A stretch of DNA of 64,000 nucleotides from the NCBI RefSeq assembly GCF_018613895.1, contig NZ_JAGGPH010000012.1, positions 1 to 64,000 on the forward strand, in the 5' to 3' direction. Below are positions 44,190 through 53,241 of the stretch, one piece after another. This stretch comes from Curtobacterium sp. ISL-83. GTDB lineage: Bacteria; Actinomycetota; Actinomycetes; Actinomycetales; Microbacteriaceae. The notes under the pieces are model-generated. The model made no database searches, had not been told where the DNA came from, and saw nothing but the letters and a program-made list of their open reading frames with translations. Position numbers and translations under genes: made by a program. Position 1 is the stretch's first letter, and each line of letters starts with the position of its first letter.

Positions 44190-45899
44190 GTGACCTTCAC
44201 AGCCCCGATCCAGCTGCCCGGCCTGACCCTCGACCCCCAGTGGTACAAGCGGTCCGTCTTCTACGAGTGCATGATCCGCTCGTTCGTCGACTCGAACGGG
44301 GACGGCATCGGTGACCTGCAGGGCGTCATCGGCAAGCTCGACTACCTGCAGTGGCTCGGGATCGACGCGCTCTGGCTGCCGCCGTTCTTCCAGTCGCCGA
44401 TGCGCGACGGTGGCTACGACATCGCCGACTACAAGGCGATCCTGCCCGAGTTCGGCACCCTCGACGACTTCCGCGAACTCGTCACGAAGTCGCACGAACG
44501 CAACATGCGCATCGTCATCGACATGGTGATCAACCACACCTCGGACCAGCACGAGTGGTTCCAGCAGTCCCGCGAGGACCCGGACGGGCCGTACGGCGAC
44601 TTCTACGTCTGGCGGGACACCGACGAGGAGTACCCGAACATCCGCGTCATCTTCGTCGACACCGAGGAGTCCAACTGGACGTTCGACCCGGTCCGACGGC
44701 AGTTCTTCTTCCACCGGTTCTTCTCGCACCAGCCCGACCTCAACTTCGAGAACCCGGCCGTGGTCGAGGCCGTGTACGACGTCATCCGGCACTGGCTCGA
44801 CCTCGGGGTCGACGGACTCCGACTCGACGCGATCCCCTACCTGTTCGAGTCCGAAGAGGGCAACGGCGAGGGTGAACCGCGGACGCACGAGTTCATCAAG
44901 AAGATGCGCGCGATGGTGGACGACGAGTACCCCGGTCGCGTCCTGCTCGCCGAGGCGAACCAGTGGCCCCGTGAGACGGCCGCGTTCTTCGGCACCGACG
45001 AGGAGCCCGAGTGCCACATGGCCTTCGACTTCCCCGTCATGCCGCGCATCTTCTACTCGCTCCGGGCGCAGCACGCCAAGGAGCTCGCGGCGATCCTCTC
45101 CGAGACGCTCGACGTGCCGTCGAGTGCCGCCTGGGGCGTGTTCCTCCGCAACCACGACGAGCTGACGCTCGAGATGGTGAGCGAGGAGTACCGGCAGGCC
45201 ATGTACGGCTGGTACGGCTACGACCCGCGGATGCGCTCGAACATCGGCATCCGCCGTCGGCTCGCCCCACTGCTCGACAACTCGCGTGCCGAGCTCGAAC
45301 TCATCCACGCGCTGCTGTTCTCGTTGCCCGGCTCCCCCTTCCTGTACTACGGCGACGAGATCGGGATGGGCGACAACATCTGGCTGCCGGACCGCGACTC
45401 GTCCCGCACGCCGATGCAGTGGACGCCGGACCGCAACGCCGGGTTCTCCACAGCCGACCCCGGGAAGCTCTACCTGCCCGTCGTGCAGTCCCTGGTCTAC
45501 AACTACGCACAGGTCAACGTCGAGGCGCAGCTCGCGCAGTCGCGGTCGCTGCTGCACTGGGTGCGGAACGTCATCCACGTGCGGAAGGCGCACCCGGTGT
45601 TCGGCCTCGGCACGCTCGAGGTGCAGCAGACCTCGAACGACTCCGTGCTGTCCTTCGTCCGCTCGTGGGAGGGATCGGGGCAGCAGTTCGGCCCCTCGGC
45701 GGAGGACGTGCTCTGCGTGTTCTCGTTCGCGACCAACCCGACGTCGGTGACGATCACCGCGCCGGAGTTCGCCGGGCGGCCGCTGTACGACCTGTTCGGT
45801 GGCGGGTCGTTCCCGTCGTTCGACGAGGACGGGACGGTCACGCTGACGCTCGCGACGCAGTCGTTCTACTGGCTGCACATCGGGGCGCCGGTCGGCTGA
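44190..45899 (+). CDS. treS: Trehalose synthase (maltose glucosyltransferase)
   Basis: A 569-residue GH13 enzyme that interconverts maltose and trehalose. The (beta/alpha)8 motifs are visible: VIDMVINHTSDQH, DGLRLDAIPYLFE with the Asp nucleophile, VLLAEANQWPRET with the acid/base Glu, and FLRNHDELTLEM with the stabilising Asp. There is no fused maltokinase domain. The GTG at 44190 has GAGGAG upstream. It links to the glycogen genes glgA and glgC encoded 4-5 kb away. Confidence 0.93.
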   Translation: MTFTAPIQLPGLTLDPQWYKRSVFYECMIRSFVDSNGDGIGDLQGVIGKLDYLQWLGIDALWLPPFFQSPMRDGGYDIADYKAILPEFGTLDDFRELVTKSHERNMRIVIDMVINHTSDQHEWFQQSREDPDGPYGDFYVWRDTDEEYPNIRVIFVDTEESNWTFDPVRRQFFFHRFFSHQPDLNFENPAVVEAVYDVIRHWLDLGVDGLRLDAIPYLFESEEGNGEGEPRTHEFIKKMRAMVDDEYPGRVLLAEANQWPRETAAFFGTDEEPECHMAFDFPVMPRIFYSLRAQHAKELAAILSETLDVPSSAAWGVFLRNHDELTLEMVSEEYRQAMYGWYGYDPRMRSNIGIRRRLAPLLDNSRAELELIHALLFSLPGSPFLYYGDEIGMGDNIWLPDRDSSRTPMQWTPDRNAGFSTADPGKLYLPVVQSLVYNYAQVNVEAQLAQSRSLLHWVRNVIHVRKAHPVFGLGTLEVQQTSNDSVLSFVRSWEGSGQQFGPSAEDVLCVFSFATNPTSVTITAPEFAGRPLYDLFGGGSFPSFDEDGTVTLTLATQSFYWLHIGAPVG

Positions 45900-45979
45900 G
45901 TCGCGCTCCGCGCGGCGGTCGGATCCGTCAGCAGCGGCAGCGGCACCGCCCATGTCGGCCGGGTCGGCCGTGTCTGCCT

Positions 45980-46013
45980 GGAGGCCCGTCCCACCCTGGT
46001 GAGGCGGGCCTCC
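45980..46013. terminator. Hairpin terminator after treS
   Basis: Outer 9-bp stem (45980-45988 with 46005-46013) plus an inner CACC/GGTG stem, 80 bases after the treS stop. Confidence 0.55.
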
Positions 46014-46108
46014 GCCCGTCTCGCGGTGCGTCTCCGGACGCGACCCTGCTCACCGGGCGTGGGCGCGCCTCCACCGGGCGTGTCGGTGCGGGCCGTTACC
46101 GTTGTCAT

Positions 46109-46852
46109 GTGACGTACCCCGCTCCTGAGCTCGACGCCCCTGCACCGGTGCAGGACCTCTCCGGCCGACCGTGGTGGCACGCACTCGGCGTGTTCGACCT
46201 CGAGACCACCGGCGTCGACGTCGAGACCGCCCGCATCGTCACCGCCCATGTCGGCCTCATCGACATGACCGGCCGCTCCATCGCCGAAGGTGGGTGGCTG
46301 GCCGACCCGGGGGTCGAGATCCCCGAGGGCGCGGCAGCCGTGCACGGCATCAGCACCGAGCAGGCCCGGGCCGAGGGGCGTCCCGCCGGCGAGGTCGTGG
46401 CCGAGATCATCGCCGCGATCGAGGCCGTGTTCGCCCGGGGCATCCCGCTGGTGATCTACAACGCACCGTACGATCTGACCGTCCTCGACCGCGAGGCGAA
46501 GCGCCACGGCCTTGCCTCCCCCGTGATCGGCAACGTCGTGGACCCGCTCGTGATCGACAAGGCGCTCGACACCTTCCGCAAGGGCAAGCGCACGCTCGAG
46601 GCGGCGTCCGAGCTGTACGGCGTGACCCTCTCCGACGCGCACGACGCCGCGGCGGACGCCATCGCTGCCGGGCGGGTCGCGCAGGCGATCGCGGCGAAGT
46701 ACCCGGACGAGCTCGGTGTCTCCGCCGAGGAGCTCCACCGCAAGCAGGTCGGCTGGTGCGCGGACCAGGCGTCCTCGTTCCAGGACTACATGCGGAAGAA
46801 GCGCGACCCGGCGTTCACCGCGGACGGACGCTGGCCGCACCGCAACGGCTGA
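46109..46852 (+). CDS. DnaQ-like 3'-5' exonuclease
   Basis: A 247-residue DEDDh exonuclease similar to the epsilon subunit of DNA polymerase III. Metal residues are in GVFDLETTGVD (Asp and Glu), IYNAPYDLTVLDRE (Asp) and the C-terminal His-Asp of DAHDAAADAIAAGR. It degrades single-stranded DNA or proofreads. TACCGT at 46097-46102, six bases before the GTG at 46109, suggests a leaderless transcript. Confidence 0.9.
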   Translation: MTYPAPELDAPAPVQDLSGRPWWHALGVFDLETTGVDVETARIVTAHVGLIDMTGRSIAEGGWLADPGVEIPEGAAAVHGISTEQARAEGRPAGEVVAEIIAAIEAVFARGIPLVIYNAPYDLTVLDREAKRHGLASPVIGNVVDPLVIDKALDTFRKGKRTLEAASELYGVTLSDAHDAAADAIAAGRVAQAIAAKYPDELGVSAEELHRKQVGWCADQASSFQDYMRKKRDPAFTADGRWPHRNG

Positions 46853-46910
46853 CGCCCGGGCGCCCGCGCCCGCGCCCGCGCCTCCCGCGCGCTCCCCCCG
46901 GCCCTCCCTC

Positions 46911-46973
46911 GCGCTCCGAACCACGGAAACGACGTCGAACCAGTGCCTGCATCTGGTTCGACGTCGCTTCCGT
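46911..46973. repeat. Long near-perfect inverted repeat
   Basis: A 27-bp stem (46911-46937 with 46947-46973; one mismatch) and a 9-base loop, arm beginning CGAACCACGGAAACGACG. It lies in the 253-bp gap between the exonuclease and rpmE2; the rest of the gap is low-complexity CGCGCC-type sequence. Confidence 0.85.
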
Positions 46974-47054
46974 GGTTCGTCCCCGCTGCCGCGCCCCGCG
47001 CGCCGCGCTGCCGCGCGCTCCATCGCCGCCCCGCCCCCGCGCCCCCGCGCGACA

Positions 47055-47090
47055 GAACGGGCGGCCCTCCCGCAGGAGGACCGCCCGTTC
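47055..47090 (-). terminator. rpmE2 terminator
   Basis: Stem 47055-47070 with 47075-47090 (15 of 16 paired) and CGCA loop, 15 bases after the rpmE2 stop. Confidence 0.8.
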
Positions 47091-47105
47091 GAGCGCCGGA
47101 GCTGC

Positions 47106-47354
47106 TTACTTGGAGAAGCCCTTGAAGCGCTGGTTGAACTTCTCGACGCGACCGGCCGAGTCGAGGATGCGCTGCTTGCCCGTGTAGAACGGGTGCGACG
47201 CGGACGAGATCTCGACGTCGATCACCGGGTAGGTGGCACCGTCGAGCTCGATGGTCTTGTCGCTGTTCGCGGTCGAACGCGTCAGGAACGTCTCACCGGA
47301 AGCCAGGTCGCGGAAGACGATGGCGCGGTACTCGGGGTGGGTGTCGGTCTTCAT
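47106..47354 (-). CDS. rpmE2: 50S ribosomal protein L31 type B
   Basis: An 82-residue L31 ([20 protein letters not shown] ... [20 protein letters not shown]) without the CxxC zinc motif, as expected for the type B form often made under zinc limitation. The ATG at 47354 gives the normal family length. I see no obvious Zur box upstream. Confidence 0.95.
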   Translation of the reverse strand: MKTDTHPEYRAIVFRDLASGETFLTRSTANSDKTIELDGATYPVIDVEISSASHPFYTGKQRILDSAGRVEKFNQRFKGFSK

Positions 47355-47480
47355 CTGGATTCCTCGGTCACTGTCGGTGGTGGAGCAGCGCTGGCCGGGT
47401 CGAGACCCTGCCGGTTGCACTGAAGTCTGTGGCTTGCGCCAGCCGTCTACGTTACCAGAGAGACGGCAGGATCGCAGCGC

Positions 47481-48263
47481 CTACGACGCGCGCGCCGTGT
47501 AGCGCCCCGCGTCCTTCGTGACGGTGAGCGCGATGCCGAACGCCTCGCTGAGGGTCTCGTCGGTCAGGACCTCGTCGATCGTCCCCGCGGCCTGCACGTG
47601 CCCGTCCGACAGGATCAGGGCGTGGGTGAACCCGGCGGGGATCTCCTCGACGTGGTGCGTGACGATGACGATGGCCGGCGAGTCCTCGCTCTGCGCGTAC
47701 CCGCCGAGCGTCCGGACCAGGCTCTCGCGGGCGCCGAGGTCGAGCGACGCGGCCGGCTCGTCGAGGAACAGGATCTCCGGGTCGGTCATGACGGCCCGAG
47801 CGATCTGCACGCGCTTCTGCTCACCGTCGCTCAGCTCGCCGAACGTCCGGTCGGTGAACCCGCCGAGGCCCCATTCCTCGAGCACGCGCTGCGCACGGCG
47901 GACGTCGAGCTCCTCGTACTCCTCGTTCCACCGTCCGGTCACGGAGTACGCGGCGGTCAGGACGACGTCGAGGACCTTCTCGGTCACCGGGATCCGACGG
48001 GCGAGGGCGGTCGAGGCGAACCCGATCCGGGGGCGAAGCTCGAACAGGTCGGCACCGCCGAGTTCGGTCCCGAGCACCTCGACGTGTCCCGACGTGGGGA
48101 ACGTCTGGGCCCCCGCGACCTGCAGCAGCGTGGTCTTGCCGGCGCCGTTCGCACCGAGCACGACCCAGCGTTCGTCGTCCTGCACCTCCCACGAGACCGT
48201 GTCGAGGATGGTGGCCCCGTTGCGGACCACCGAGACGTCTGACAAGCGCACGACCGAGGGCAT
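47481..48263 (-). CDS. ABC transporter ATP-binding protein
   Basis: A 260-residue ATPase. Walker A is LGANGAGKTTLLQVA, the signature is GELSDGEQKRVQIARAV, Walker B is EILFLDEPAASLDLG and the switch His is in IVTHHVEEIP. It has no neighbouring permease, resembling the free-standing ModF/YhbG-like ATPases. The ATG at 48263 lies six bases after TAGGCT on the minus strand, indicating a leaderless transcript. Confidence 0.88.
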   Translation of the reverse strand: MPSVVRLSDVSVVRNGATILDTVSWEVQDDERWVVLGANGAGKTTLLQVAGAQTFPTSGHVEVLGTELGGADLFELRPRIGFASTALARRIPVTEKVLDVVLTAAYSVTGRWNEEYEELDVRRAQRVLEEWGLGGFTDRTFGELSDGEQKRVQIARAVMTDPEILFLDEPAASLDLGARESLVRTLGGYAQSEDSPAIVIVTHHVEEIPAGFTHALILSDGHVQAAGTIDEVLTDETLSEAFGIALTVTKDAGRYTARAS

Positions 48264-48364
48264 GCACTCAGCCTACGGGGTCCGCACTGGAGGCACGTGG
48301 TGCGCCACACGCACGGCCCGCGCCCGACGGCGGGTCACCTCGTCGCGACCCGCCGACGATCCGC

Positions 48365-49561
48365 TCAGCGCGCGGCGAGCACCTCGTCGTAGACCTGACG
48401 GGTGCGGGTCGCGATGGCGTCCCACGTGAACTCCGTCTCGACACGCAGTCGTCCGGCACGGCCCATGAGCTTCGCCAGCCCGACGTCCGACAGGACCTCG
48501 TTGAGGGTGGCTCCGAGGTCCGCGACGAACTTGTCCGGGTCGGTCGGGGTGCCGGTGCCGTCCTGTGCCTGGTCGATCGGCACGATGCGACCGGTGAGTC
48601 CGTCCGCGACGACCTCGGGGATACCCCCGGTGCCGGTCCCGACGACGGGGATCCCGCAGGCCATGGCCTCGAGGTTGACGATGCCGAGCGGCTCGTACAC
48701 CGACGGGCAGACGAAAACGGTGCCCGACGAGAGCACGTGCACGATCTCCTGGTGCGACAACATCCGGTCGATCCAGACGACGCCCTCGCGGTGCTGCCGG
48801 AGGTCCTCGACCAGCCCGGTGACCTCCGCCATGATCTCGGGGGTGTCCGGTGCGCCGGCACAGAGCACGATCTGCACGTCGGCGGGCAGGGTGGCGACAG
48901 CGCGCAGCAGGTACGGCAGGCCCTTCTGCCGCGTGATCCGGCCGACGAAGACGACGCTGGGCCGATCCGGGTCGATGCCGAGGGACCGGACGGAGTCCTC
49001 GTCGATGGTCGGCTGCCACTCGTTGATGTCGATGCCGTTGTAGACGACGTGCACCTTCGCGGGGTCGATCGACGGGTAGGACCGCAGGATGTCGGCGCGC
49101 ATCGCCTTCGACACCGCGATGACGCCGTCCGCCTGCTCGAACGCCTCGCGCTCCATCCAGCTCGACAGGCGGTAGCCGCCACCGAGCTGCTCGGCCTTCC
49201 ACGGCCGCAGCGGCTCGAGCGAGTGCGCCGTGACGACGTGGGGGATGCCGTACGTCAGCTGGGCGATGCGCCCGGCGGCGTTCGCGTACCAGGTGTGCGA
49301 GTGGACCAGGTCGGCCCCCTCGACGTCGGCGGCCATCGACACGTCGGTGCCGAGCGCCTGCAGCGCGCCGTTCGCCTGTTCGAGGCCGGCCGGGGCCCGG
49401 TAGGCCCACACGCCCTGCTCGTCGCGGAACGCCCCGAACGCCCGGACGCGGACGTCGGTGTCCGTTCCGGACCGCAACGCCGCGGTCAGTTCGGCCACGT
49501 GGACACCCGCACCGCCGTAGACCTCCGGCGGATACTCCCTGGTCAGTAGATCGACTCGCAC
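48365..49561 (-). CDS. glgA: Glycogen synthase, actinobacterial GT4 type (GlgA/GlgM)
   Basis: A 398-residue glycosyltransferase. The N-terminal donor loop is [18 protein letters not shown] and the C-terminal domain contains [16 protein letters not shown] and [19 protein letters not shown]. This short actinobacterial form is the GT4 GlgM type: the mycobacterial orthologue makes maltose-1-phosphate from ADP-glucose for the GlgE pathway, though it is usually named glgA. It is divergent from glgC, its ADP-glucose supplier. The GTG at 49561 follows TACGTT by six bases. Confidence 0.92.
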   Translation of the reverse strand: MRVDLLTREYPPEVYGGAGVHVAELTAALRSGTDTDVRVRAFGAFRDEQGVWAYRAPAGLEQANGALQALGTDVSMAADVEGADLVHSHTWYANAAGRIAQLTYGIPHVVTAHSLEPLRPWKAEQLGGGYRLSSWMEREAFEQADGVIAVSKAMRADILRSYPSIDPAKVHVVYNGIDINEWQPTIDEDSVRSLGIDPDRPSVVFVGRITRQKGLPYLLRAVATLPADVQIVLCAGAPDTPEIMAEVTGLVEDLRQHREGVVWIDRMLSHQEIVHVLSSGTVFVCPSVYEPLGIVNLEAMACGIPVVGTGTGGIPEVVADGLTGRIVPIDQAQDGTGTPTDPDKFVADLGATLNEVLSDVGLAKLMGRAGRLRVETEFTWDAIATRTRQVYDEVLAAR

Positions 49562-49608
49562 GCGTTCAACGTAACGGGTTCGCAGTCCGGACGCCTACTG
49601 TGAGCGGT
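49562..49608. promoter_or_regulatory. Divergent leaderless promoters of glgA and glgC
   Basis: TACGTT at 49568-49573 (minus strand, six bases before the glgA GTG) and TACTGT at 49596-49601 (plus strand, seven bases before the glgC ATG) in a 47-base gap. Confidence 0.5.
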
Positions 49609-50850
49609 ATGGCACCAAAGAAGGTCTTCGGCATCGTCCTCGCCGGTGGCGAGGGCAAGCGGCTCATGCCGCTCACGGCCGACCGGGCAAAGCCCGCCGT
49701 TCCCTTCGGGGGGAACTTCCGACTCGTCGACTTCGCGCTCTCCAACCTGGTCAACTCCGGGTTGCAGAAGATCGTCGTCCTGACGCAGTACAAGTCGCAC
49801 AGCCTCGACCGGCACGTGGCCGAGACCTGGCGCATGGAGGGGCTGCTCGGCTCCTACGTGGCCTCGGTCCCGGCGCAGCAGCGGCTCGGCAAGCGCTGGT
49901 TCGCCGGGTCCGCGGACGCGATCCTGCAGTCCCTGAACCTGCTCCGCGACGAACGACCCGACATCGTCGTCGTGGTCGGCGCGGACCACGTCTACCGGAT
50001 GGACTTCCACCAGATGGTCGAGGCGCACATCGCCTCGGGCCGCAGCGCGACCGTCGCGGCGATCCGCCAGCCGATCGGCCTGGCCGACCAGTTCGGCGTG
50101 ATCCAGGTGGCCGAGGACGACCCGACCAAGATCGACGCGTTCCTCGAGAAGCCGAAGGACGCGATCGGCCTCGCCGACTCCCCCGGCGAGATCCTGGCGT
50201 CGATGGGCAACTACGTGTTCAACGCGGACGCCCTCGTCGACGCCGTGCTCCGGGACGGCCAGGTCGAATCCTCCGCGCACGACATGGGCGGCGACATCGT
50301 GCCCGACTTCGTCGCACGTGGCGACGCCGGGGTCTACGACCTGCAGCGCAACGAGGTCCCCGGCTCGACCGACCGCGACAAGTACTACTGGCGCGACGTG
50401 GGCACGATCGACTCGTTCTTCGACGCGCACATGGACCTCATCGCGCCCGTGCCGATCTTCAACCTGTACAACACGCACTGGCCGATCTTCAACCAGCAGA
50501 CGAACCTGCCCCCGGCGAAGTTCGTGCGGGATGCGAACGGGAACAACGGCTCGACCGTCGACTCGATCGTGTCGCTCGGCTGCCTGGTGTCCGGTGCCCA
50601 GGTCGAGCGCAGCGTGATCGGCCCGTGGTGCAAGCTCGACTCCGGGTCGAAGGTCCTCGATTCGATCGTCTTCGACCGCGCGCAGATCGGCGCCGGCGCG
50701 ATCGTGAACCGCGCGATCCTCGACAAGGACGTCCTCATCGCACCGGGCGCCCAGGTGGGCGTCGACCGCGAAGCGGACGAGGCCCGCGGCTTCACCGTCA
50801 CCGAGTCCGGCATCACCGTGGTCGGCAAGGGCGTGCGCGTCGACGCCTGA
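49609..50850 (+). CDS. glgC: Glucose-1-phosphate adenylyltransferase
   Basis: A 413-residue enzyme making ADP-glucose for glycogen. The nucleotide motif is [20 protein letters not shown], with [20 protein letters not shown] and [20 protein letters not shown], then a C-terminal left-handed beta-helix ([17 protein letters not shown]). The family is allosterically controlled. The ATG at 49609 is favoured over a GTG three codons earlier because TACTGT lies seven bases before it. Confidence 0.95.
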   Translation: MAPKKVFGIVLAGGEGKRLMPLTADRAKPAVPFGGNFRLVDFALSNLVNSGLQKIVVLTQYKSHSLDRHVAETWRMEGLLGSYVASVPAQQRLGKRWFAGSADAILQSLNLLRDERPDIVVVVGADHVYRMDFHQMVEAHIASGRSATVAAIRQPIGLADQFGVIQVAEDDPTKIDAFLEKPKDAIGLADSPGEILASMGNYVFNADALVDAVLRDGQVESSAHDMGGDIVPDFVARGDAGVYDLQRNEVPGSTDRDKYYWRDVGTIDSFFDAHMDLIAPVPIFNLYNTHWPIFNQQTNLPPAKFVRDANGNNGSTVDSIVSLGCLVSGAQVERSVIGPWCKLDSGSKVLDSIVFDRAQIGAGAIVNRAILDKDVLIAPGAQVGVDREADEARGFTVTESGITVVGKGVRVDA

Positions 50851-50928
50851 CGTGACAGCGGCCTGACTGGGCCCACTCCGCCGGTTCCTGGGCGACGCGC
50901 CAGCGGCGGACAGGCCGTGCCGGTGGGG

Positions 50929-50967
50929 GGAGGCGCGATCGACGTCACAGACGTCGGCCGCGCCTCC
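50929..50967. terminator. Hairpin terminator between glgC and serB
   Basis: An 18-bp stem (50929-50946 with 50950-50967, one mismatch, one G-T) with ACA loop, ending 10 bases before the serB TACCGT box. It carries GGAGGCGCG arms similar to the recurrent hairpins. Confidence 0.7.
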
Positions 50968-50988
50968 GCCTGTCGGTACCGTTGGTGC

Positions 50989-51627
50989 GTGCCGCGCTTC
51001 CTCGTCGTCCTCGATGCTGACTCCACCCTCCTCGAGGACGAGGTGATCGAACTCCTGGCGGACGTCGCCGGGACCCGGCCACAGGTGTCGGCGGTGACGG
51101 AGCGCGCCATGCGCGGCGAGATCGACTTCGCCGAGAGCCTCCGGGAGCGTGTCGCGACGTTGGCGGGCCTCCCGTCCGCCGTCTTCACGGAGGCGCAACG
51201 CGCCGTCCGCCTGACGCGCGGAGCCGATGAACTCGTCCAGGGCGTCCACGCCGCGGGCGGGACGCTCGGCGTCGTGTCCGGCGGCTTCCACGAGGTCCTC
51301 GACCCGTTCGCCGCGCAGCTCGGCCTCGACCACTGCCGGGCGAACCGGTTGGAGGTGGCGGACGGCGTGCTCACCGGCCGCGTCGTCGGGCCGGTGGTGG
51401 ACGCGCACGCGAAGGCCGAGGCGCTCCGGGAGTGGGCAGTAGCGGACGGTGTCGACCTCGTCCGGACCGTGGCGGTCGGCGACGGGGCGAACGACCTCGA
51501 GATGATGCGGGTGGCTGGCCTGTCCGTCGCGTTCGACGCCAAGCCCCGGGTGCGGGCCGAGGCGGACGTCGCCGTCGTCGACCGGGACCTCTCGACGGTG
51601 CTGGCCGCGCTGGGCCTCCGCGGCTGA
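50989..51627 (+). CDS. serB: Phosphoserine phosphatase SerB
   Basis: A 212-residue HAD phosphatase for the last step of serine synthesis. Motif I is VVLDADSTLLEDEVIEL (Asp9 and Asp11), motif II VVSGGFHEVL, then a Lys (VVDAHAKAEAL) and motif III VAVGDGANDLEMM. It lacks the ACT domain present in mycobacterial SerB2. TACCGT six bases before the GTG at 50989 suggests a leaderless transcript. It converges with fabG with 8 bases between stops. Confidence 0.92.
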   Translation: MPRFLVVLDADSTLLEDEVIELLADVAGTRPQVSAVTERAMRGEIDFAESLRERVATLAGLPSAVFTEAQRAVRLTRGADELVQGVHAAGGTLGVVSGGFHEVLDPFAAQLGLDHCRANRLEVADGVLTGRVVGPVVDAHAKAEALREWAVADGVDLVRTVAVGDGANDLEMMRVAGLSVAFDAKPRVRAEADVAVVDRDLSTVLAALGLRG

Positions 51628-51635
51628 CGCGCGGG

Positions 51636-52349
51636 CTAGTGGCCCATCCCCAGGCCCCCGTCGACGGGGATCACGGCGCCGGAGATGTACCCGGCACCGT
51701 TCCCCGCGAGGAACAACGTCGCGTCGGCCACGTCGTCGACGGTGCCGTACCGCGCCGCGGGGATCTGCTTCTTGAACTCCGCCTGCAGTTCCTCGGGCAG
51801 CGCGGCCGTCATGTCGGTCTGGATGAAGCCCGGCGCGACGACGTTCGCCGTGATGCCGCGGGAGCCGAGCTCGCGCGTGATGGACCGCGCCATGCCGACC
51901 AGCGCCGCCTTCGAGGACGCGTAGTTGACCTGTCCGACCTGGCCGTACGCGCCGACGACGCTCGACATGAGCACGATGCGGCCGAACCGGGCCTTCATCA
52001 TCCCCTTCGTCACGCGCTTGACCACGCGGAAGGTGCCCGTGAGGTTCGTGTCGATCACGCTCGTGAAGTCCTCCTCCGACATGCGGAGCAGCAACTGGTC
52101 GTTCGTGATGCCGGCGTTGGCGACCAGGACCTCGATCGGACCGAGTTCCGCCTCGACCAGCGAGAACGCCGCGTCGACGGACGCCGTGTCCGTGATGTCC
52201 GCCTGCACGGTGAGCGCACCCTCGGGCCCGCCCTCGCCGCTCCGAGAGGTCACCGCGACCCGGTGCCCCGCGGCGACGAACCGCTCCGCGAGGGCGTGGC
52301 CGATGCCGCGGTTGCCGCCGGTGATCAGGACGGTTCGGGGGGTGCTCAT
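51636..52349 (-). CDS. fabG: 3-oxoacyl-ACP reductase FabG
   Basis: A 237-residue short-chain dehydrogenase. The Rossmann motif is LITGGNRGIGHALAERF, the NAG motif is LVANAGITNDQLL, and the catalytic triad is Ser (LMSSVVGAYGQVGQ), Tyr and Lys (YASSKAALVG). The C-terminus PGFIQTDMTAALPEEL matches FabG. It reduces 3-oxoacyl-ACP with NADPH in fatty acid elongation. GGAG precedes the ATG. Confidence 0.92.
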   Translation of the reverse strand: MSTPRTVLITGGNRGIGHALAERFVAAGHRVAVTSRSGEGGPEGALTVQADITDTASVDAAFSLVEAELGPIEVLVANAGITNDQLLLRMSEEDFTSVIDTNLTGTFRVVKRVTKGMMKARFGRIVLMSSVVGAYGQVGQVNYASSKAALVGMARSITRELGSRGITANVVAPGFIQTDMTAALPEELQAEFKKQIPAARYGTVDDVADATLFLAGNGAGYISGAVIPVDGGLGMGH

Positions 52350-52513
52350 GGTCGCTCCGTTCGGTGGGATCGTGCTCGCGTCCTCCGGACAACCCGTCGG
52401 ACACGCCCGGACGAGCGTACCGGAGCCGATACCCGCATCCGGAGGGCCCGCGGCGGTGCGACTGTCGGTGGTCCGGAGTTAGGGTTGACCCTGGGCGAAG
52501 GAAAGAACATCTG

Positions 52514-52933
52514 ATGAAGACGACGCACAGCATCACCTCCCTCCCGGACTCTCCGGAACAGGACCGTGCTCACCGTCTGTCGCGCTACGTCTGGCAGATG
52601 GCCGTGCGCGTGGTGTGCTTCGTCGGCGCGGTGCTCGTCTACACGACGTGGCACACGTGGCTCGCGGTCATCCCGATCGTGCTGGCCGGCGTCATCCCCT
52701 GGGTCGCGGTGATCGTCGCGAACGCGGGCAGCCGTGCCGAGAACGACATCGTCACCCCCGCCGGCGCCGTGCAGCTCTACGACGCCGACGACGTCCGCAT
52801 CCGCGAGCAGCAGGAAGACGCCCGTGCGCAGGCCTACCGCGACGAGCAGGACCGCCTCCGCGACGAAGCCCAGCACGCGCAGGAAGAATGGCAGCGCCAC
52901 GGCGACCGCTCGCGCTTGTGGAAGACCCGCTGA
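52514..52933 (+). CDS. DUF3099 family membrane protein
   Basis: A 139-residue protein: two hydrophobic segments (AVRVVCFVGAVLVYTTWHTW and LAVIPIVLAGVIPWVAVIVA) followed by a charged C-terminal helix (REQQEDARAQAYRDEQDRLR) likely to form a coiled coil. DUF3099 has no known function but is conserved upstream of SURF1-like genes in this family. Its stop overlaps the next ATG by one base (TGATG). GAAGGAAAG lies ten bases before the ATG. Confidence 0.85.
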   Translation: MKTTHSITSLPDSPEQDRAHRLSRYVWQMAVRVVCFVGAVLVYTTWHTWLAVIPIVLAGVIPWVAVIVANAGSRAENDIVTPAGAVQLYDADDVRIREQQEDARAQAYRDEQDRLRDEAQHAQEEWQRHGDRSRLWKTR

Positions 52934-53241
52934 TGGGCGCAACGTTCGACCTCCTGACCGAACCGGGCTCCACGCCCGTCTGCTCGCGTGCCGGGTGCAC
53001 CGCCACCGCGACGTGGCGGATCAACTGGCGGAACCCACGCATCCACGCGATCGACCGCGTGAAGATCTGGGCCGCCTGCGATGAACACCGGGACTTCCTG
53101 GCGGATTACCTCCGATCGCGGTCGTTCCCCGTGCGGGTCACGGGCATGCACGAAGACGTCGACCACCTCGACGACGTCCGCGTGATCGCCGACGGCCCGA
53201 AGAACGACGTCGGGGTCCGCGCGTCCGGCACGGATCGATGA
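52933..53241 (+). CDS. Small hypothetical protein with possible zinc site
   Basis: A 102-residue protein of unknown function. CSRAGCTATATWRINWRNPR and the following WAACDEHRDFLADYL contain three Cys and one His that could form a zinc site. It is coupled to DUF3099 upstream and SURF1 downstream (ATGA overlap), implying a role with cytochrome oxidase assembly. Similar proteins have sometimes been labelled acetone carboxylase, for which I see no support. Confidence 0.75.
   Translation: MGATFDLLTEPGSTPVCSRAGCTATATWRINWRNPRIHAIDRVKIWAACDEHRDFLADYLRSRSFPVRVTGMHEDVDHLDDVRVIADGPKNDVGVRASGTDR

Noticed and set aside
47355..47480. Zur box before rpmE2
   Set aside because: Type B L31 genes are often Zur-controlled, but no TGAAAATGATTTTCA-like palindrome is present.
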